64,000 bases of DNA from Streptomyces sp. LUP47B (GTDB lineage: Bacteria > Actinomycetota > Actinomycetes > Streptomycetales > Streptomycetaceae). Made by a program: the position numbers and the translations under genes. Below are positions 49,778-57,710 of this stretch, piece after piece. The number at the start of each line of letters is the position of its first letter. Position 1 is the stretch's first letter. The DNA lies in assembly GCF_001746295.1 (NCBI RefSeq), contig NZ_MJAH01000002.1, positions 720,908-784,907 on the forward strand, in the 5' to 3' direction. Under the pieces are notes generated by a model. The model was not told the origin of the DNA. It saw nothing but the letters and a program-made list of their open reading frames with translations, and made no database searches.

Positions 49778-50290
49778 GTGACGGAAGGCACCACCTCCGC
49801 CGCTGCCGACGGTGCAGACACCCTGACCCGCCTCGAGCAGGAGGGCGAGATCGCGGCGGACTATCTCGAGGGTCTGCTCGACATCGCCGATCTCGACGGC
49901 GACATCGACATGGACGTCGAGGCCGACCGCGCCGCTGTCTCGATCATCAGCGACGCGGGCGGCCGCGACCTGCAGAAGCTGGTCGGCCGGGACGGCGAGG
50001 TGCTGGAAGCCCTACAGGAGCTCACCCGCCTGGCCGTGCACCGGGAGACCGGGGACCGCAGTCGGCTGATGCTGGACATCGGCGGTTACCGGGCCAAGAA
50101 GCGCGCCGAGCTCTCCGAGCTGGGTGCCAAGGCCGCCGCCGAGGTCAAGAACACCGGCGAATCCGTGAAGCTCGCGCCCATGACGCCGTTCGAGCGCAAG
50201 GTCGTGCACGACGCGGTCAAGGCCGCCGGCCTGCGCAGCGAGTCCGAGGGCGAGGAGCCGCAGCGCTTCGTCGTCGTGCTTCCCGCCTGA
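49778..50290 (+). CDS. jag: Jag/KhpB-like RNA-binding protein
   Basis: A 170-residue protein with an acidic N terminus, a KH-like domain (VSIISDAGGRDLQKLVGRDGEVLEALQELTRLAV) and a C-terminal R3H domain (LAPMTPFERKVVHDAVKAAGLRSESEG). It lacks the N-terminal Jag domain of firmicutes, as in other actinobacteria. It binds single-stranded RNA and is linked to division and elongation control. GTG start behind AAGGAG, 15 bp after yidC. Confidence 0.92.
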   Translation: MTEGTTSAAADGADTLTRLEQEGEIAADYLEGLLDIADLDGDIDMDVEADRAAVSIISDAGGRDLQKLVGRDGEVLEALQELTRLAVHRETGDRSRLMLDIGGYRAKKRAELSELGAKAAAEVKNTGESVKLAPMTPFERKVVHDAVKAAGLRSESEGEEPQRFVVVLPA

Positions 50291-50309
50291 TCGGCCCGTA
50301 CGTTCCTCC

Positions 50310-50341
50310 GGCCCCGTCTGTCTGTAGAGCAGGCGGGGCCG
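50310..50341 (+). terminator. Hairpin between jag and rsmG
   Basis: GGCCCCGTCTG / CAGGCGGGGCC inverted repeat with a short loop, 20 bp after the jag stop. Confidence 0.6.
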
Positions 50342-50411
50342 AACCTTGTCAGCCTGATAGTTCTGGTTGTCGGCGCACGTGCGCTGATGCGGTACGGAAG
50401 GACGGTTCCCC

Positions 50412-51128
50412 GTGACGGAGGCAGCGGAGCTCCCGCCTGCGCCTGAGCAGGCGCGTGAGGTGTTCGGCGATCGCTTCGACGACGCGGTTCGCTACGCGGA
50501 GCTGCTCGCCGAGGCGGGGGTGCAGCGCGGTCTCATCGGCCCGCGTGAAGTGCCCCGCCTCTGGGAGCGGCATCTGCTGAACTGCGCGGTGCTCTCGGAG
50601 GTGGTTCCCGAGGGCGTGACGGTCTGCGACGTCGGCTCCGGTGCCGGTCTGCCCGGCATCCCCCTGGCCCTCGTACGCGAGGATCTGAAGATCACGCTGC
50701 TGGAACCGTTGCTGCGCCGCACCACCTTCCTGACCGAGGTCGTGGAGCTGCTGGGCCTGGACCATGTGACGGTCGTGCGTGGCCGTGCCGAGGAGGTCAT
50801 GGGCAAGCTGACCCCCGTGCATGTGGTGACAGCGAGGGCCGTGGCTCCGCTCGACCGACTGGCGACGTGGGGCGTCCCGCTGCTGCGTCCCTACGGCGAG
50901 ATGCTCGCGCTGAAGGGCGACACCGCGGAAGAGGAGCTCAAGGCGGCAGGTACGGCCCTGAGCAAGCTCGGCGCCGTGGAGACCTCCATCCTGCATGTGG
51001 GTGAGGGTGTGGTCGACCCGTTGTCCACGGTGGTGAGGGTCGAGGTCGGGGAGAGTCCCGGCGGTGTGCGTTTCGCGGCCAAGCGCGCCAAGGCGGCCCG
51101 TACCGGCCGCACTCGTCGACGTCGCTGA
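50412..51128 (+). CDS. rsmG: RsmG: 16S rRNA (guanine-N7) methyltransferase
   Basis: A 238-residue SAM-dependent methyltransferase (GidB family). The SAM motif is VCDVGSGAGLPGIPLALVR; VTARAVAPLDRLATW is the family catalytic region. It methylates G527 of 16S rRNA (E. coli numbering); loss gives low-level streptomycin resistance and often antibiotic overproduction in Streptomyces. GTG 50412 follows GGAAGGACGG. A TTGTCCACG box lies near its 3' end (51021). Confidence 0.95.
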   Translation: MTEAAELPPAPEQAREVFGDRFDDAVRYAELLAEAGVQRGLIGPREVPRLWERHLLNCAVLSEVVPEGVTVCDVGSGAGLPGIPLALVREDLKITLLEPLLRRTTFLTEVVELLGLDHVTVVRGRAEEVMGKLTPVHVVTARAVAPLDRLATWGVPLLRPYGEMLALKGDTAEEELKAAGTALSKLGAVETSILHVGEGVVDPLSTVVRVEVGESPGGVRFAAKRAKAARTGRTRRRR

Positions 51129-51221
51129 TCCCACCTGACGGCGAGACGTACTCCACACAAGCTGCCGAACCTCTACATGCCGGAGTGTCGCGGCAGAACG
51201 GGCACGATCGCCCTGCATCGT

Positions 51222-51235
51222 GTTTCACGTGAAAC
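51222..51235. promoter_or_regulatory. parS site upstream of parA
   Basis: A perfect GTTTCACGTGAAAC in the rsmG-parA spacer, overlapping the first possible GTG of the parA frame. Confidence 0.92.
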
Positions 51236-51330
51236 GTCGCTCACTGCTGCACGGCATCATCAGCCGGGGCCGCGCCGCGGCCGAACCCCGGGACCGAAAG
51301 CCTCTTGGGTCACTCGGAGAGGTAACGGAG

Positions 51331-51357
51331 TTGTCCACAGAGGTGGATTTCTCCACA
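51331..51357. promoter_or_regulatory. Two DnaA boxes upstream of parA
   Basis: TTGTCCACA (51331-51339, perfect) and TTCTCCACA (51349-51357) in the same orientation, 18 bp start to start, just before the preferred parA start. Confidence 0.7.
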
Positions 51358-51393
51358 GAACAACAGGCCTCACTGGTTCACGACCCCGATGGC

Positions 51394-52467
51394 ATGGGAG
51401 GCTCTGTTCATTGCGAGCCTGAAGTCGAGGAGAGTGAATCCTTGCGGTCCGACGCCAACATCGCGGGACCGATGACCGATCCGGTCCCCGGTCCCCGAAC
51501 CGAGTCGATGGGGGAGGATGTTTCACGTGAAACACCGCCCCCGATGGACGACACTCCGATCGGTCGTGCTGCCCAACTTGCGGTAGAGGCTTTGGGCCGT
51601 GCCGGCGAGGGCCTGCCACGGCCCGAGCAGACCCGGATCATGGTCGTCGCCAACCAGAAGGGCGGGGTGGGCAAGACGACGACGACCGTCAACCTTGCCG
51701 CTTCGCTAGCTCTGCACGGCGGCCGAGTCCTGGTGATCGACCTCGACCCCCAGGGCAACGCTTCCACCGCGCTGGGCATAGACCATCACGCCGAAGTCCC
51801 GTCGATCTACGACGTCCTGGTCGAGAGCAGGCCGCTGGCCGAGGTGGTCCAGCCGGTCCCTGATGTCGAAGGGCTCTTCTGCGCCCCCGCCACGATCGAT
51901 CTCGCCGGTGCGGAGATCGAGCTGGTGTCCCTGGTGGCACGTGAGAGCCGACTGCAACGGGCGATCCAGGCGTACGAGCAGCCGTTGGACTACATCCTCA
52001 TCGACTGCCCGCCCTCACTTGGCCTGTTGACGGTCAACGCGCTGGTGGCTGGTGCGGAGGTCCTCATCCCGATCCAGTGCGAGTACTACGCGCTGGAGGG
52101 CCTGGGCCAGCTGCTGCGTAACGTCGACCTGGTGCGGGGTCACCTCAATCCCACCTTGCACGTATCGACGATCCTGCTCACCATGTACGACGGCCGGACG
52201 CGCCTTGCGTCCCAGGTCGCGGACGAGGTGCGCACCCACTTCGGCGACGAGGTGCTACGGACGAGCATTCCTCGCTCGGTCCGTATCTCCGAGGCGCCGA
52301 GCTATGGACAGACGGTGCTGACCTACGATCCCGGATCGAGCGGTGCCCTGTCCTATCTTGAGGCGGCGCGAGAGATCGCGTTGAAGGGAGTCGGCGTCAG
52401 CTATGACCCGACTCAGGCGCACATCGGCGCACAGAGCAACCCGAGCATGGTGGAGGGGATCCAGTGA
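51394..52467 (+). CDS. parA: ParA: chromosome partition ATPase
   Basis: A 357-residue ParA/Soj ATPase. The deviant Walker A KGGVGKTT is near residues 89-96, followed by [18 protein letters not shown] and [18 protein letters not shown]. It binds DNA non-specifically and moves ParB-bound origins, reaching the hyphal tip. The frame is open to 51220, but that part translates a parS and two DnaA boxes, so ATG 51394 is preferred; ATG 51472 and 51508 are possible. Residues 43-47 (VSRET) are encoded by another parS. parB overlaps by 4 nt. Confidence 0.93.
   Translation: MGGSVHCEPEVEESESLRSDANIAGPMTDPVPGPRTESMGEDVSRETPPPMDDTPIGRAAQLAVEALGRAGEGLPRPEQTRIMVVANQKGGVGKTTTTVNLAASLALHGGRVLVIDLDPQGNASTALGIDHHAEVPSIYDVLVESRPLAEVVQPVPDVEGLFCAPATIDLAGAEIELVSLVARESRLQRAIQAYEQPLDYILIDCPPSLGLLTVNALVAGAEVLIPIQCEYYALEGLGQLLRNVDLVRGHLNPTLHVSTILLTMYDGRTRLASQVADEVRTHFGDEVLRTSIPRSVRISEAPSYGQTVLTYDPGSSGALSYLEAAREIALKGVGVSYDPTQAHIGAQSNPSMVEGIQ
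51520..51533. promoter_or_regulatory. parS site inside parA
   Basis: A perfect GTTTCACGTGAAAC within the variable N-terminal part of parA, read as VSRET. Confidence 0.92.
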
Positions 52468-53564
52468 GCGAGCGACGGAGGGGTTTGGGCCGTGGGCTCG
52501 GCGCATTGATCCCCGCTGCCCCGACAGAGAAGACGCCGACCCCGGCGGCGATGGGGGGCGCGGGTTCCGCCTCCCCGACGGCTCTCCCGGTGCTGACGAC
52601 CGACCGCGGGGTGGCCGCGGCGAAGGTGGCTACGCTGCCGCCTGTTTCACATGAAACCGAGGAGTCGTCACTCAACGGCTACGCGGAGGCGCCCGCGCCT
52701 CCCATGGGCGCCCACTTCGCGGAGCTCCCTCTCGACTCCATCACGCCGAACCCGCGCCAGCCGCGTGAGGTCTTCGACGAGGACGCCCTTCAGGAACTGG
52801 TCACCTCCATCCAGGAGGTCGGCCTCCTCCAGCCGGTCGTCGTGCGGCAGTTGGGTCCCGCCCGCTACGAGCTCATCATGGGCGAGCGGCGCTGGCGGGC
52901 ATGCCGTGAGGCGGGCCTGGAGGCGATCCCGGCGATCGTGCGGGCCACGGACGACGACAAGCTTCTCCTGGACGCCCTCCTGGAGAACCTGCACCGTGCT
53001 CAGCTGAACCCGCTGGAAGAGGCAGCCGCCTACGACCAGTTGTTGAAGGACTTCAACTGCACGCACGACCAGTTGGCGGACCGTATCGGGCGGTCCCGCC
53101 CGCAGGTCTCCAACACACTGCGTCTGCTGAAGCTCTCCCCTGCGGTCCAGCGCCGGGTGGCTGCCGGAGTTCTCTCCGCCGGACATGCCCGGGCGCTGCT
53201 CTCCGTCGATGACTCGGAGGAGCAGGACCGGTTGGCGCACCGGATCGTGGCCGAGGGGCTCTCGGTGCGTGCAGTGGAGGAGATCGTGACCCTCATGGGG
53301 TCGCGGCCGCAGACCGCTCAACGCTCCAAGGGGCCACGTGCCGGCGCCCGCGTCTCCCCGGCCCTGACCGACCTGGCGACCCGTCTCTCGGACCGCTTCG
53401 AGACACGGGTGAAGGTCGACCTGGGACAGAAGAAGGGCAAGATCACGGTCGAGTTCGCCTCGATGGAGGACCTCGAGCGCATCCTCAGCTCCCTCGCCCC
53501 GGGTGAAGGACCGGTTCTGCAGAAGAGCCTGCTGGATGACGACACCGAGGAGACGGACGCCTGA
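52464..53564 (+). CDS. parB: ParB: parS-binding CTPase
   Basis: A 366-residue partition protein. It starts [16 protein letters not shown], the ParA-interacting box. After a linker, the CTP-binding ParB/Srx domain holds [12 protein letters not shown] and [20 protein letters not shown]. The HTH is [24 protein letters not shown]; a C-terminal dimer domain ends the protein. It loads at parS and spreads as a clamp. GTG overlaps parA by 4 nt. A parS with one mismatch lies within the linker coding region. Confidence 0.97.
   Translation: MSERRRGLGRGLGALIPAAPTEKTPTPAAMGGAGSASPTALPVLTTDRGVAAAKVATLPPVSHETEESSLNGYAEAPAPPMGAHFAELPLDSITPNPRQPREVFDEDALQELVTSIQEVGLLQPVVVRQLGPARYELIMGERRWRACREAGLEAIPAIVRATDDDKLLLDALLENLHRAQLNPLEEAAAYDQLLKDFNCTHDQLADRIGRSRPQVSNTLRLLKLSPAVQRRVAAGVLSAGHARALLSVDDSEEQDRLAHRIVAEGLSVRAVEEIVTLMGSRPQTAQRSKGPRAGARVSPALTDLATRLSDRFETRVKVDLGQKKGKITVEFASMEDLERILSSLAPGEGPVLQKSLLDDDTEETDA
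52644..52657. promoter_or_regulatory. Degenerate parS inside parB
   Basis: GTTTCACATGAAAC differs from the consensus at one position (G to A) and encodes VSHET, mirroring VSRET in parA and in the anti-sigma gene. Confidence 0.65.
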
Positions 53565-53600
53565 GCCTGCCATCGCGGCACCGCCCGGGCGAGGCATGAA

Positions 53601-53643
53601 GAGCGGGTCGTGTCCGGTGTGTACCGGACACGACCCGCTCTTT
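53601..53643 (+). terminator. Terminator of parAB
   Basis: A perfect 18-bp stem (GAGCGGGTCGTGTCCGGT) with a 4-nt loop followed by TTT, 37 bp after parB. Confidence 0.92.
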
Positions 53644-53738
53644 GCTTTCAGGCGGTATCGATGGAATCGCTGTGTGGATACGATGCGAATGGGTGCGGCA
53701 CATCCACCCGGCAGTACCTCTGAGGAGAGGCAGGGGCC

Positions 53739-53996
53739 ATGCGAACGATGAGCCGAAGCGGACTGGTGAGCGCGGGCCTGGGACTGGGGGCGGTCGGCGG
53801 ATTCGTCGGCAGCCTGCTCAGGGAACGGAGCGCTCTGACGGCAGCCCGCGACGCGGCGGGCGAAGGAAGCGAGGATCAGCCTTCATGGGGCGTCGGCTCG
53901 TACCGCTCACGCTGGACAACCTCCCGGACCTCCCCCGGCGTTGCCGCTCGTGCGTCTTCTGGGAGTTGGACCCCGTCAGCGGAGAAGCCGCGGTAA
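53739..53996 (+). CDS. Possible small membrane protein overlapping the GNAT gene
   Basis: An 85-codon frame with ATG behind GAGGAGAGGCAGGGG. The first 30 residues form a Gly-rich hydrophobic segment (SGLVSAGLGLGAVGGFVGSLL). It overlaps the acetyltransferase start by 112 bp in another frame. The strong ribosome site is the main support; the overlapping part is probably a shadow of the next gene. Confidence 0.3.
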   Translation: MRTMSRSGLVSAGLGLGAVGGFVGSLLRERSALTAARDAAGEGSEDQPSWGVGSYRSRWTTSRTSPGVAARASSGSWTPSAEKPR

Positions 53997-54502
53997 AGGC
54001 GGGAACACCCGCTCTGGAGAAGGAAGCCTGGATCTCCGCCGTCCTCCTCGACTGGGGATCGTGCGGTCGAGTCGTCTACGTCGACGACGTACCGGTCGGC
54101 TTCGTCCTCTACGCCCCTCCCGCGTACGTTCCCCGCTCGACGGCGTTTCCCACGAGCCCTGTCTCTCCGGACGCTGTCCAGTTGATGACCTCGTTCATCA
54201 TGCCGGGCTATCAGGGACAGGGACTGGGCCGGGTGATGGTGCAGACGGTCGCCAAGGATCTGCTGCAGCGGGGCTTCAAGGCCATCGAGGCCTTCGGCGA
54301 CGCTCGCTGGAAAGAGCCCGCCTGCCTGCTTCCCGCGGACCATCTCCTCGCCGTGGGCTTCAAGACGGTCAGGCACCATCCCGCGTATCCGAGACTGAGG
54401 CTGGAACTGCGCACCACGCTCTCGTGGAAGGAAGACGTGGAGATGGCACTGGACCGGCTTCTGGGGGCGGTACAGAAGGAACCAGCGCTGCGCCCCCTGT
54501 AA
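53885..54502 (+). CDS. GNAT-family N-acetyltransferase
   Basis: A 205-residue protein. The acetyl-CoA-binding motif is LMTSFIMPGYQGQGLGRVMVQTVAKDL, preceded by VVYVDDVPVGFVLYAPP. N-terminal cysteines (RRCRSCVFWELD) are a feature of the actinobacterial group found next to parB. The substrate is unknown. ATG 53885 was chosen by family start although its ribosome site is distant. Confidence 0.85.
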   Translation: MGRRLVPLTLDNLPDLPRRCRSCVFWELDPVSGEAAVKAGTPALEKEAWISAVLLDWGSCGRVVYVDDVPVGFVLYAPPAYVPRSTAFPTSPVSPDAVQLMTSFIMPGYQGQGLGRVMVQTVAKDLLQRGFKAIEAFGDARWKEPACLLPADHLLAVGFKTVRHHPAYPRLRLELRTTLSWKEDVEMALDRLLGAVQKEPALRPL

Positions 54503-54504
54503 TG

Positions 54505-54538
54505 CGATGGGGCCGGCCCTTTCGGGCCGGCCCCATCG
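54505..54538. terminator. Bidirectional terminator between GNAT and trxA
   Basis: A perfect 15-bp stem CGATGGGGCCGGCCC with loop TTTC lies between convergent genes, directly abutting a parS. Confidence 0.85.
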
Positions 54539-54539
54539 T

Positions 54540-54553
54540 GTTTCACGTGAAAC
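54540..54553. promoter_or_regulatory. parS site between GNAT and trxA
   Basis: A perfect GTTTCACGTGAAAC one base after a terminator stem and one base before the trxA stop codon. Confidence 0.92.
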
Positions 54554-54554
54554 A

Positions 54555-54887
54555 TCACTCGGCGATGAAGTCCTCGAGGTCGCGGACGATCGCGGCCTTC
54601 GGCTTGGCACCGACGATGGTCTTGGCGACCTCGCCACCCTGGTACACGTTCAGCGTCGGGATGGACATGACGCCGTACTTGGCGGCCGTACCCGGATTCT
54701 CGTCGATGTTGAGCTTGACGATCTCGATCTTGTCGCCGTATTCGGCGGCGATCGCCTCGAGGGACGGCGCGATCTGACGGCACGGACCGCACCAGGCGGC
54801 CCAGAAGTCCACCAGAACGGGCTTGTCGCTCTTCAGGACGTCCTGCTCGAAGGAATCGTCGGTCACATTCTTCAGGGTGCCGGCCAC
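54555..54887 (-). CDS. trxA: Thioredoxin
   Basis: A 110-residue thioredoxin with active site WCGPC (Cys33, Cys36) and cis-Pro motif SIPTLNVY. It reduces protein disulfides with electrons from TrxB, encoded 44 bp upstream in the same operon. GTG 54887 follows AAGGAG. Confidence 0.97.
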   Translation of the reverse strand: MAGTLKNVTDDSFEQDVLKSDKPVLVDFWAAWCGPCRQIAPSLEAIAAEYGDKIEIVKLNIDENPGTAAKYGVMSIPTLNVYQGGEVAKTIVGAKPKAAIVRDLEDFIAE

Positions 54888-54931
54888 GGCGGGCTCCTTA
54901 ACTGGGTTGGTGCGGTGGGGCGGGATGGGGG

Positions 54932-55900
54932 TCAGACAGCGGTCTTCTCGGGCTCGGCCTTCTCCTCGTCCGCGAGGGCGGCGAGGAAGCGCTCGGCGTC
55001 GAGAGCGGCGGAGCATCCGGTGCCGGCCGCGGTGATTGCCTGGCGGTAGGTGTGGTCGACCACGTCACCGGCGCCGAAGACACCGGTCAGGTTGGTGCGG
55101 GTCGAAGGTGCTTCCACCTTCAGGTAGCCCTCGCCGTCCAGCTCGAGCTGGCCCTTGAACAGCTCGGTGCGCGGGTCGTGGCCGATCGCGATGAACAGGC
55201 CGGTGACCGCCAGGTCCGAGAGCTCGCCGGTCTTGAGGTTGCGCAGCTTCAGGCCCGAGAGCTTCGGGTCGCCCTGGATCTCGGCGACCTCGCTGTCCCA
55301 CACGAACTTGATCTTCGGGTCGGCGAAGGCGCGCTCCTGCATCGCCTTGGAGGCGCGCAGGGTGTCACGACGGTGGACGATCGTCACGGACTTGGCGAAG
55401 CGGGAGAGGAAGGTCGCCTCCTCCATCGCGGTATCACCACCGCCGATCACGGCGATGTCCTGGTCCTTGAAGAAGAAGCCGTCACAGGTGGCGCACCACG
55501 AGACACCCCGCCCGGAGAGAGCGTCCTCGTTCGGGAGGCCGAGCTTGCGGTGCTGCGAGCCGGTGGTGACGATCACTGCCTTCGCCCGGTGCACTGTGCC
55601 CGAGGTGTCGGTGACGGTCTTGATCTCGCCGGTCAGGTCGACGTTGACGATGTCGTCAGGGACGAGTTCGGCACCGAAGCGCTCGGCCTGGGCGCGCATG
55701 TTGTCCATGAGCTCGGGGCCCATGATGCCGTCCTGGAAGCCGGGGAAGTTCTCCACCTCGGTGGTGTTCATCAGCGCGCCGCCGGCGGTGACGGCGCCCT
55801 CGAACACCAGCGGCTTCAGCGACGCGCGCGCGGTGTAGAGCGCCGCCGTGTAGCCGGCGGGCCCGGAGCCGATGATGATCACGTTACGGACGTCGCTCAC
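54932..55900 (-). CDS. trxB: Thioredoxin reductase
   Basis: A 322-residue flavoprotein with FAD motif [10 protein letters not shown] (11-20), redox centre CATC (Cys136, Cys139), NADPH motif [10 protein letters not shown], and C-terminal GVFGAGDV. It recycles thioredoxin with NADPH. GTG 55900 follows GAGGAACC. A perfect sigma-R type promoter lies 70-96 bp upstream. Confidence 0.97.
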   Translation of the reverse strand: MSDVRNVIIIGSGPAGYTAALYTARASLKPLVFEGAVTAGGALMNTTEVENFPGFQDGIMGPELMDNMRAQAERFGAELVPDDIVNVDLTGEIKTVTDTSGTVHRAKAVIVTTGSQHRKLGLPNEDALSGRGVSWCATCDGFFFKDQDIAVIGGGDTAMEEATFLSRFAKSVTIVHRRDTLRASKAMQERAFADPKIKFVWDSEVAEIQGDPKLSGLKLRNLKTGELSDLAVTGLFIAIGHDPRTELFKGQLELDGEGYLKVEAPSTRTNLTGVFGAGDVVDHTYRQAITAAGTGCSAALDAERFLAALADEEKAEPEKTAV

Positions 55901-55969
55901 GGCTTGGTTCCTCGTCTCTGGACTGCGTCGTCGGACCTGTGGAGCCCACTCAGAACTCTCACCCCACCC

Positions 55970-55996
55970 AACGGATCCTAAGGGGCGCGCATTCCC
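55970..55996 (-). promoter_or_regulatory. Sigma-R (SigR) type promoter of trxBA
   Basis: Minus strand GGGAAT, 18-bp spacer, GTT: exactly the consensus of the disulfide-stress sigma factor SigR, which is known to drive trxBA in S. coelicolor. Confidence 0.85.
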
Positions 55997-56067
55997 GGTG
56001 TGTCCGGGCACACGGAGAGGCCACATCGTACGGATTACCACGCAGGAACGAGACGAAGCGTGAGCGC

Positions 56068-56967
56068 TCAGGAGCGTGTGTAGGACTGCTTCAGCAGAAG
56101 CTTCGCGGTGCCCGTCGGTGCGTTCTTCACGCAGGACGCATCCATGACGTAGGCGGTGACCCGGGTGCTGTCAGAAGGGTCTCGCAGCACGACGAGAAGC
56201 GCGTCCGTGCCCTTGTAGACGCCCTCCTCGGTCGCGAGCGGCGAGTCACTGCTGTGGATGCCCTTCTGGATGCACTGGGGAACCGCGGGAGTCATGAAAA
56301 TGTGGGGATCTCCGGAGTCCGGGATGTTATTTGCACCCATGCTGGTGTGCGGAGCCCGAGACCCGCCGCTGCTCGCACTCTTCTTCTCGGTGAGAAGTTC
56401 CGAGACCTGCTCCTCAAGCCCGCTCGCGGAGAAGGTGTCGGCGGAGGTGGTCGCCTGTCCGTGTGCCGCGCCGGTCGGCTTGCCGCCGTCCAACGCTGAC
56501 AGCAGAACGGAGCCGAATCCCAGTGCGGCGACCGTGAAGACGGCACCGAGGACGGCAACCTTGCGGCGTCCGTTCCTCTTGCGGTCCTTGCGGCCGGGGC
56601 CGGTGGTGGCAGTACGGGCATGTCCCGTGGGGCGGGCGACGGTGGTCGATGTTTCACGTGAAACATGCGTCGTCTCGACCGGCGCCGGTGCGTTCACAAC
56701 CTCGGGAGCGGTTGCCTGCAGGAGAGCTTCCGCAGCGAGGGCGGCGTCGATCCGGCCGGCGACGTCGGCCGGCATCTGTGGTGGGCCCGGCAGTGTGCCG
56801 AGCAGTCCGCGGATCTCCTCCAGCGACGCGTGCACGTCCGCACAGAGTTCGCACTCGTCCAGATGGCGACGTACATCTGCCGTCCTGGAGGCGGGGAGGA
56901 GGCCTTCGGTGAGGTCGGAGATCTCCGCGACGTCCGGGTGCCCGGCTGTGTCTGTCGTGGAACTCAC
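56068..56967 (-). CDS. Anti-sigma factor (zinc-type, membrane-bound)
   Basis: A 299-residue protein. The N-terminal zinc-binding anti-sigma motif is HLDECELC (His35, Cys39, Cys42). A Thr/Pro-rich linker including a VSRETS segment leads to a basic stretch, one membrane helix (about residues 137-160) and an extracytoplasmic domain with two cysteines. Its GTG overlaps the sigM stop by 4 nt (GTGA), so it almost certainly holds SigM inactive. It corresponds in position to Rv3912 of M. tuberculosis. Confidence 0.85.
   Translation of the reverse strand: MSSTTDTAGHPDVAEISDLTEGLLPASRTADVRRHLDECELCADVHASLEEIRGLLGTLPGPPQMPADVAGRIDAALAAEALLQATAPEVVNAPAPVETTHVSRETSTTVARPTGHARTATTGPGRKDRKRNGRRKVAVLGAVFTVAALGFGSVLLSALDGGKPTGAAHGQATTSADTFSASGLEEQVSELLTEKKSASSGGSRAPHTSMGANNIPDSGDPHIFMTPAVPQCIQKGIHSSDSPLATEEGVYKGTDALLVVLRDPSDSTRVTAYVMDASCVKNAPTGTAKLLLKQSYTRS
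56651..56664. promoter_or_regulatory. parS site inside the anti-sigma gene
   Basis: A perfect GTTTCACGTGAAAC within the linker-coding part, read as VSRET on the minus strand. Confidence 0.92.
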
Positions 56968-57689
56968 GCTCGCCCACCTCCGCCCTTCACTGCAGCTGAA
57001 TCGCTTGATCCCGAATCCGGCGGGCCTTCCGACGGAGGTCCCGCTGCGGGTGGGACGGATGTCCCCTGCGTCCGGTTCCGTCCAGCGCCCGCTTCTCTGC
57101 CGTCTCCGGCTCTTTCCGGCCGCAGATGAGTGAGAAGGGGGAGCAGTCTGGCTCTGCCTCGCGCGCAGCGGCTCTTCACCGTCCCCGTCGGCACGTCGAG
57201 CATCCGAGCGGCTTCGGCGACCGGGTAGCCCTGCATGTCCACCAGGACGAGGGCGGCCCGCTGGTCGGGCGGGAGCGTGCCGAGGGCCTCCAGGAGCTGG
57301 CGGTGGAGGTCGTTGCGCTCTGCGGGCGCCGCAGCGGACTCGTGCGGCTCGAGGAGCTGCTCCAGGCGCTCGGTGTCGTCCACAGGAGACGTCTTGCGGG
57401 AGGCCACCTTTCTGGCCCGGTCAAGGCAGGCGTTGACCGTGATCCGGTGCAGCCAGGTCGTGACCGCGGACTGGCCCCGGAACGTGTGCGCGGCCCGGTA
57501 GGCGGACACAAGGGCGTCCTGAACGGCGTCAGCGGCTTCCTCGCGGTCTCCGAGCGTGCGGAGGGCGACGGCCCAGAGCCGGTCGCGGTGCCGCCGCACG
57601 AGCTCACCGAAGGCGTCGGGGTCGCCGTCTACGTGAAGGGCCAGGAGGTCCTGATCGCTGGTGTCGCCGTACGCGGTGTCATCTGCCAT
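56964..57689 (-). CDS. sigM: ECF-family RNA polymerase sigma factor SigM
   Basis: A 241-residue ECF sigma factor. Region 2 is DPDAFGELVRRHRDRLWAVALRTLGDREEAADAVQDALV... TWLHRITVNACLDRARK; region 4 is LEALGTLPPDQRAALVLVDMQGYPVAEAARMLDVPTGTVKSRCARGRARL. A Gly/Ser/Pro-rich tail of about 50 residues is unusual. The name follows the conserved position between trxB and murJ shared with mycobacterial sigM. The anti-sigma gene follows with a 4-nt overlap. Confidence 0.9.
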   Translation of the reverse strand: MADDTAYGDTSDQDLLALHVDGDPDAFGELVRRHRDRLWAVALRTLGDREEAADAVQDALVSAYRAAHTFRGQSAVTTWLHRITVNACLDRARKVASRKTSPVDDTERLEQLLEPHESAAAPAERNDLHRQLLEALGTLPPDQRAALVLVDMQGYPVAEAARMLDVPTGTVKSRCARGRARLLPLLTHLRPERAGDGREAGAGRNRTQGTSVPPAAGPPSEGPPDSGSSDSAAVKGGGGRA

Positions 57690-57710
57690 CGGACCCCCTC
57701 CCTCAGTGCG

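Noticed and set aside
56258..57133. Plus-strand frame opposite the anti-sigma and sigM genes
   Set aside because: Ser/Arg/Pro-rich shadow; the minus-strand pair has clear domains and a 4-nt coupling.
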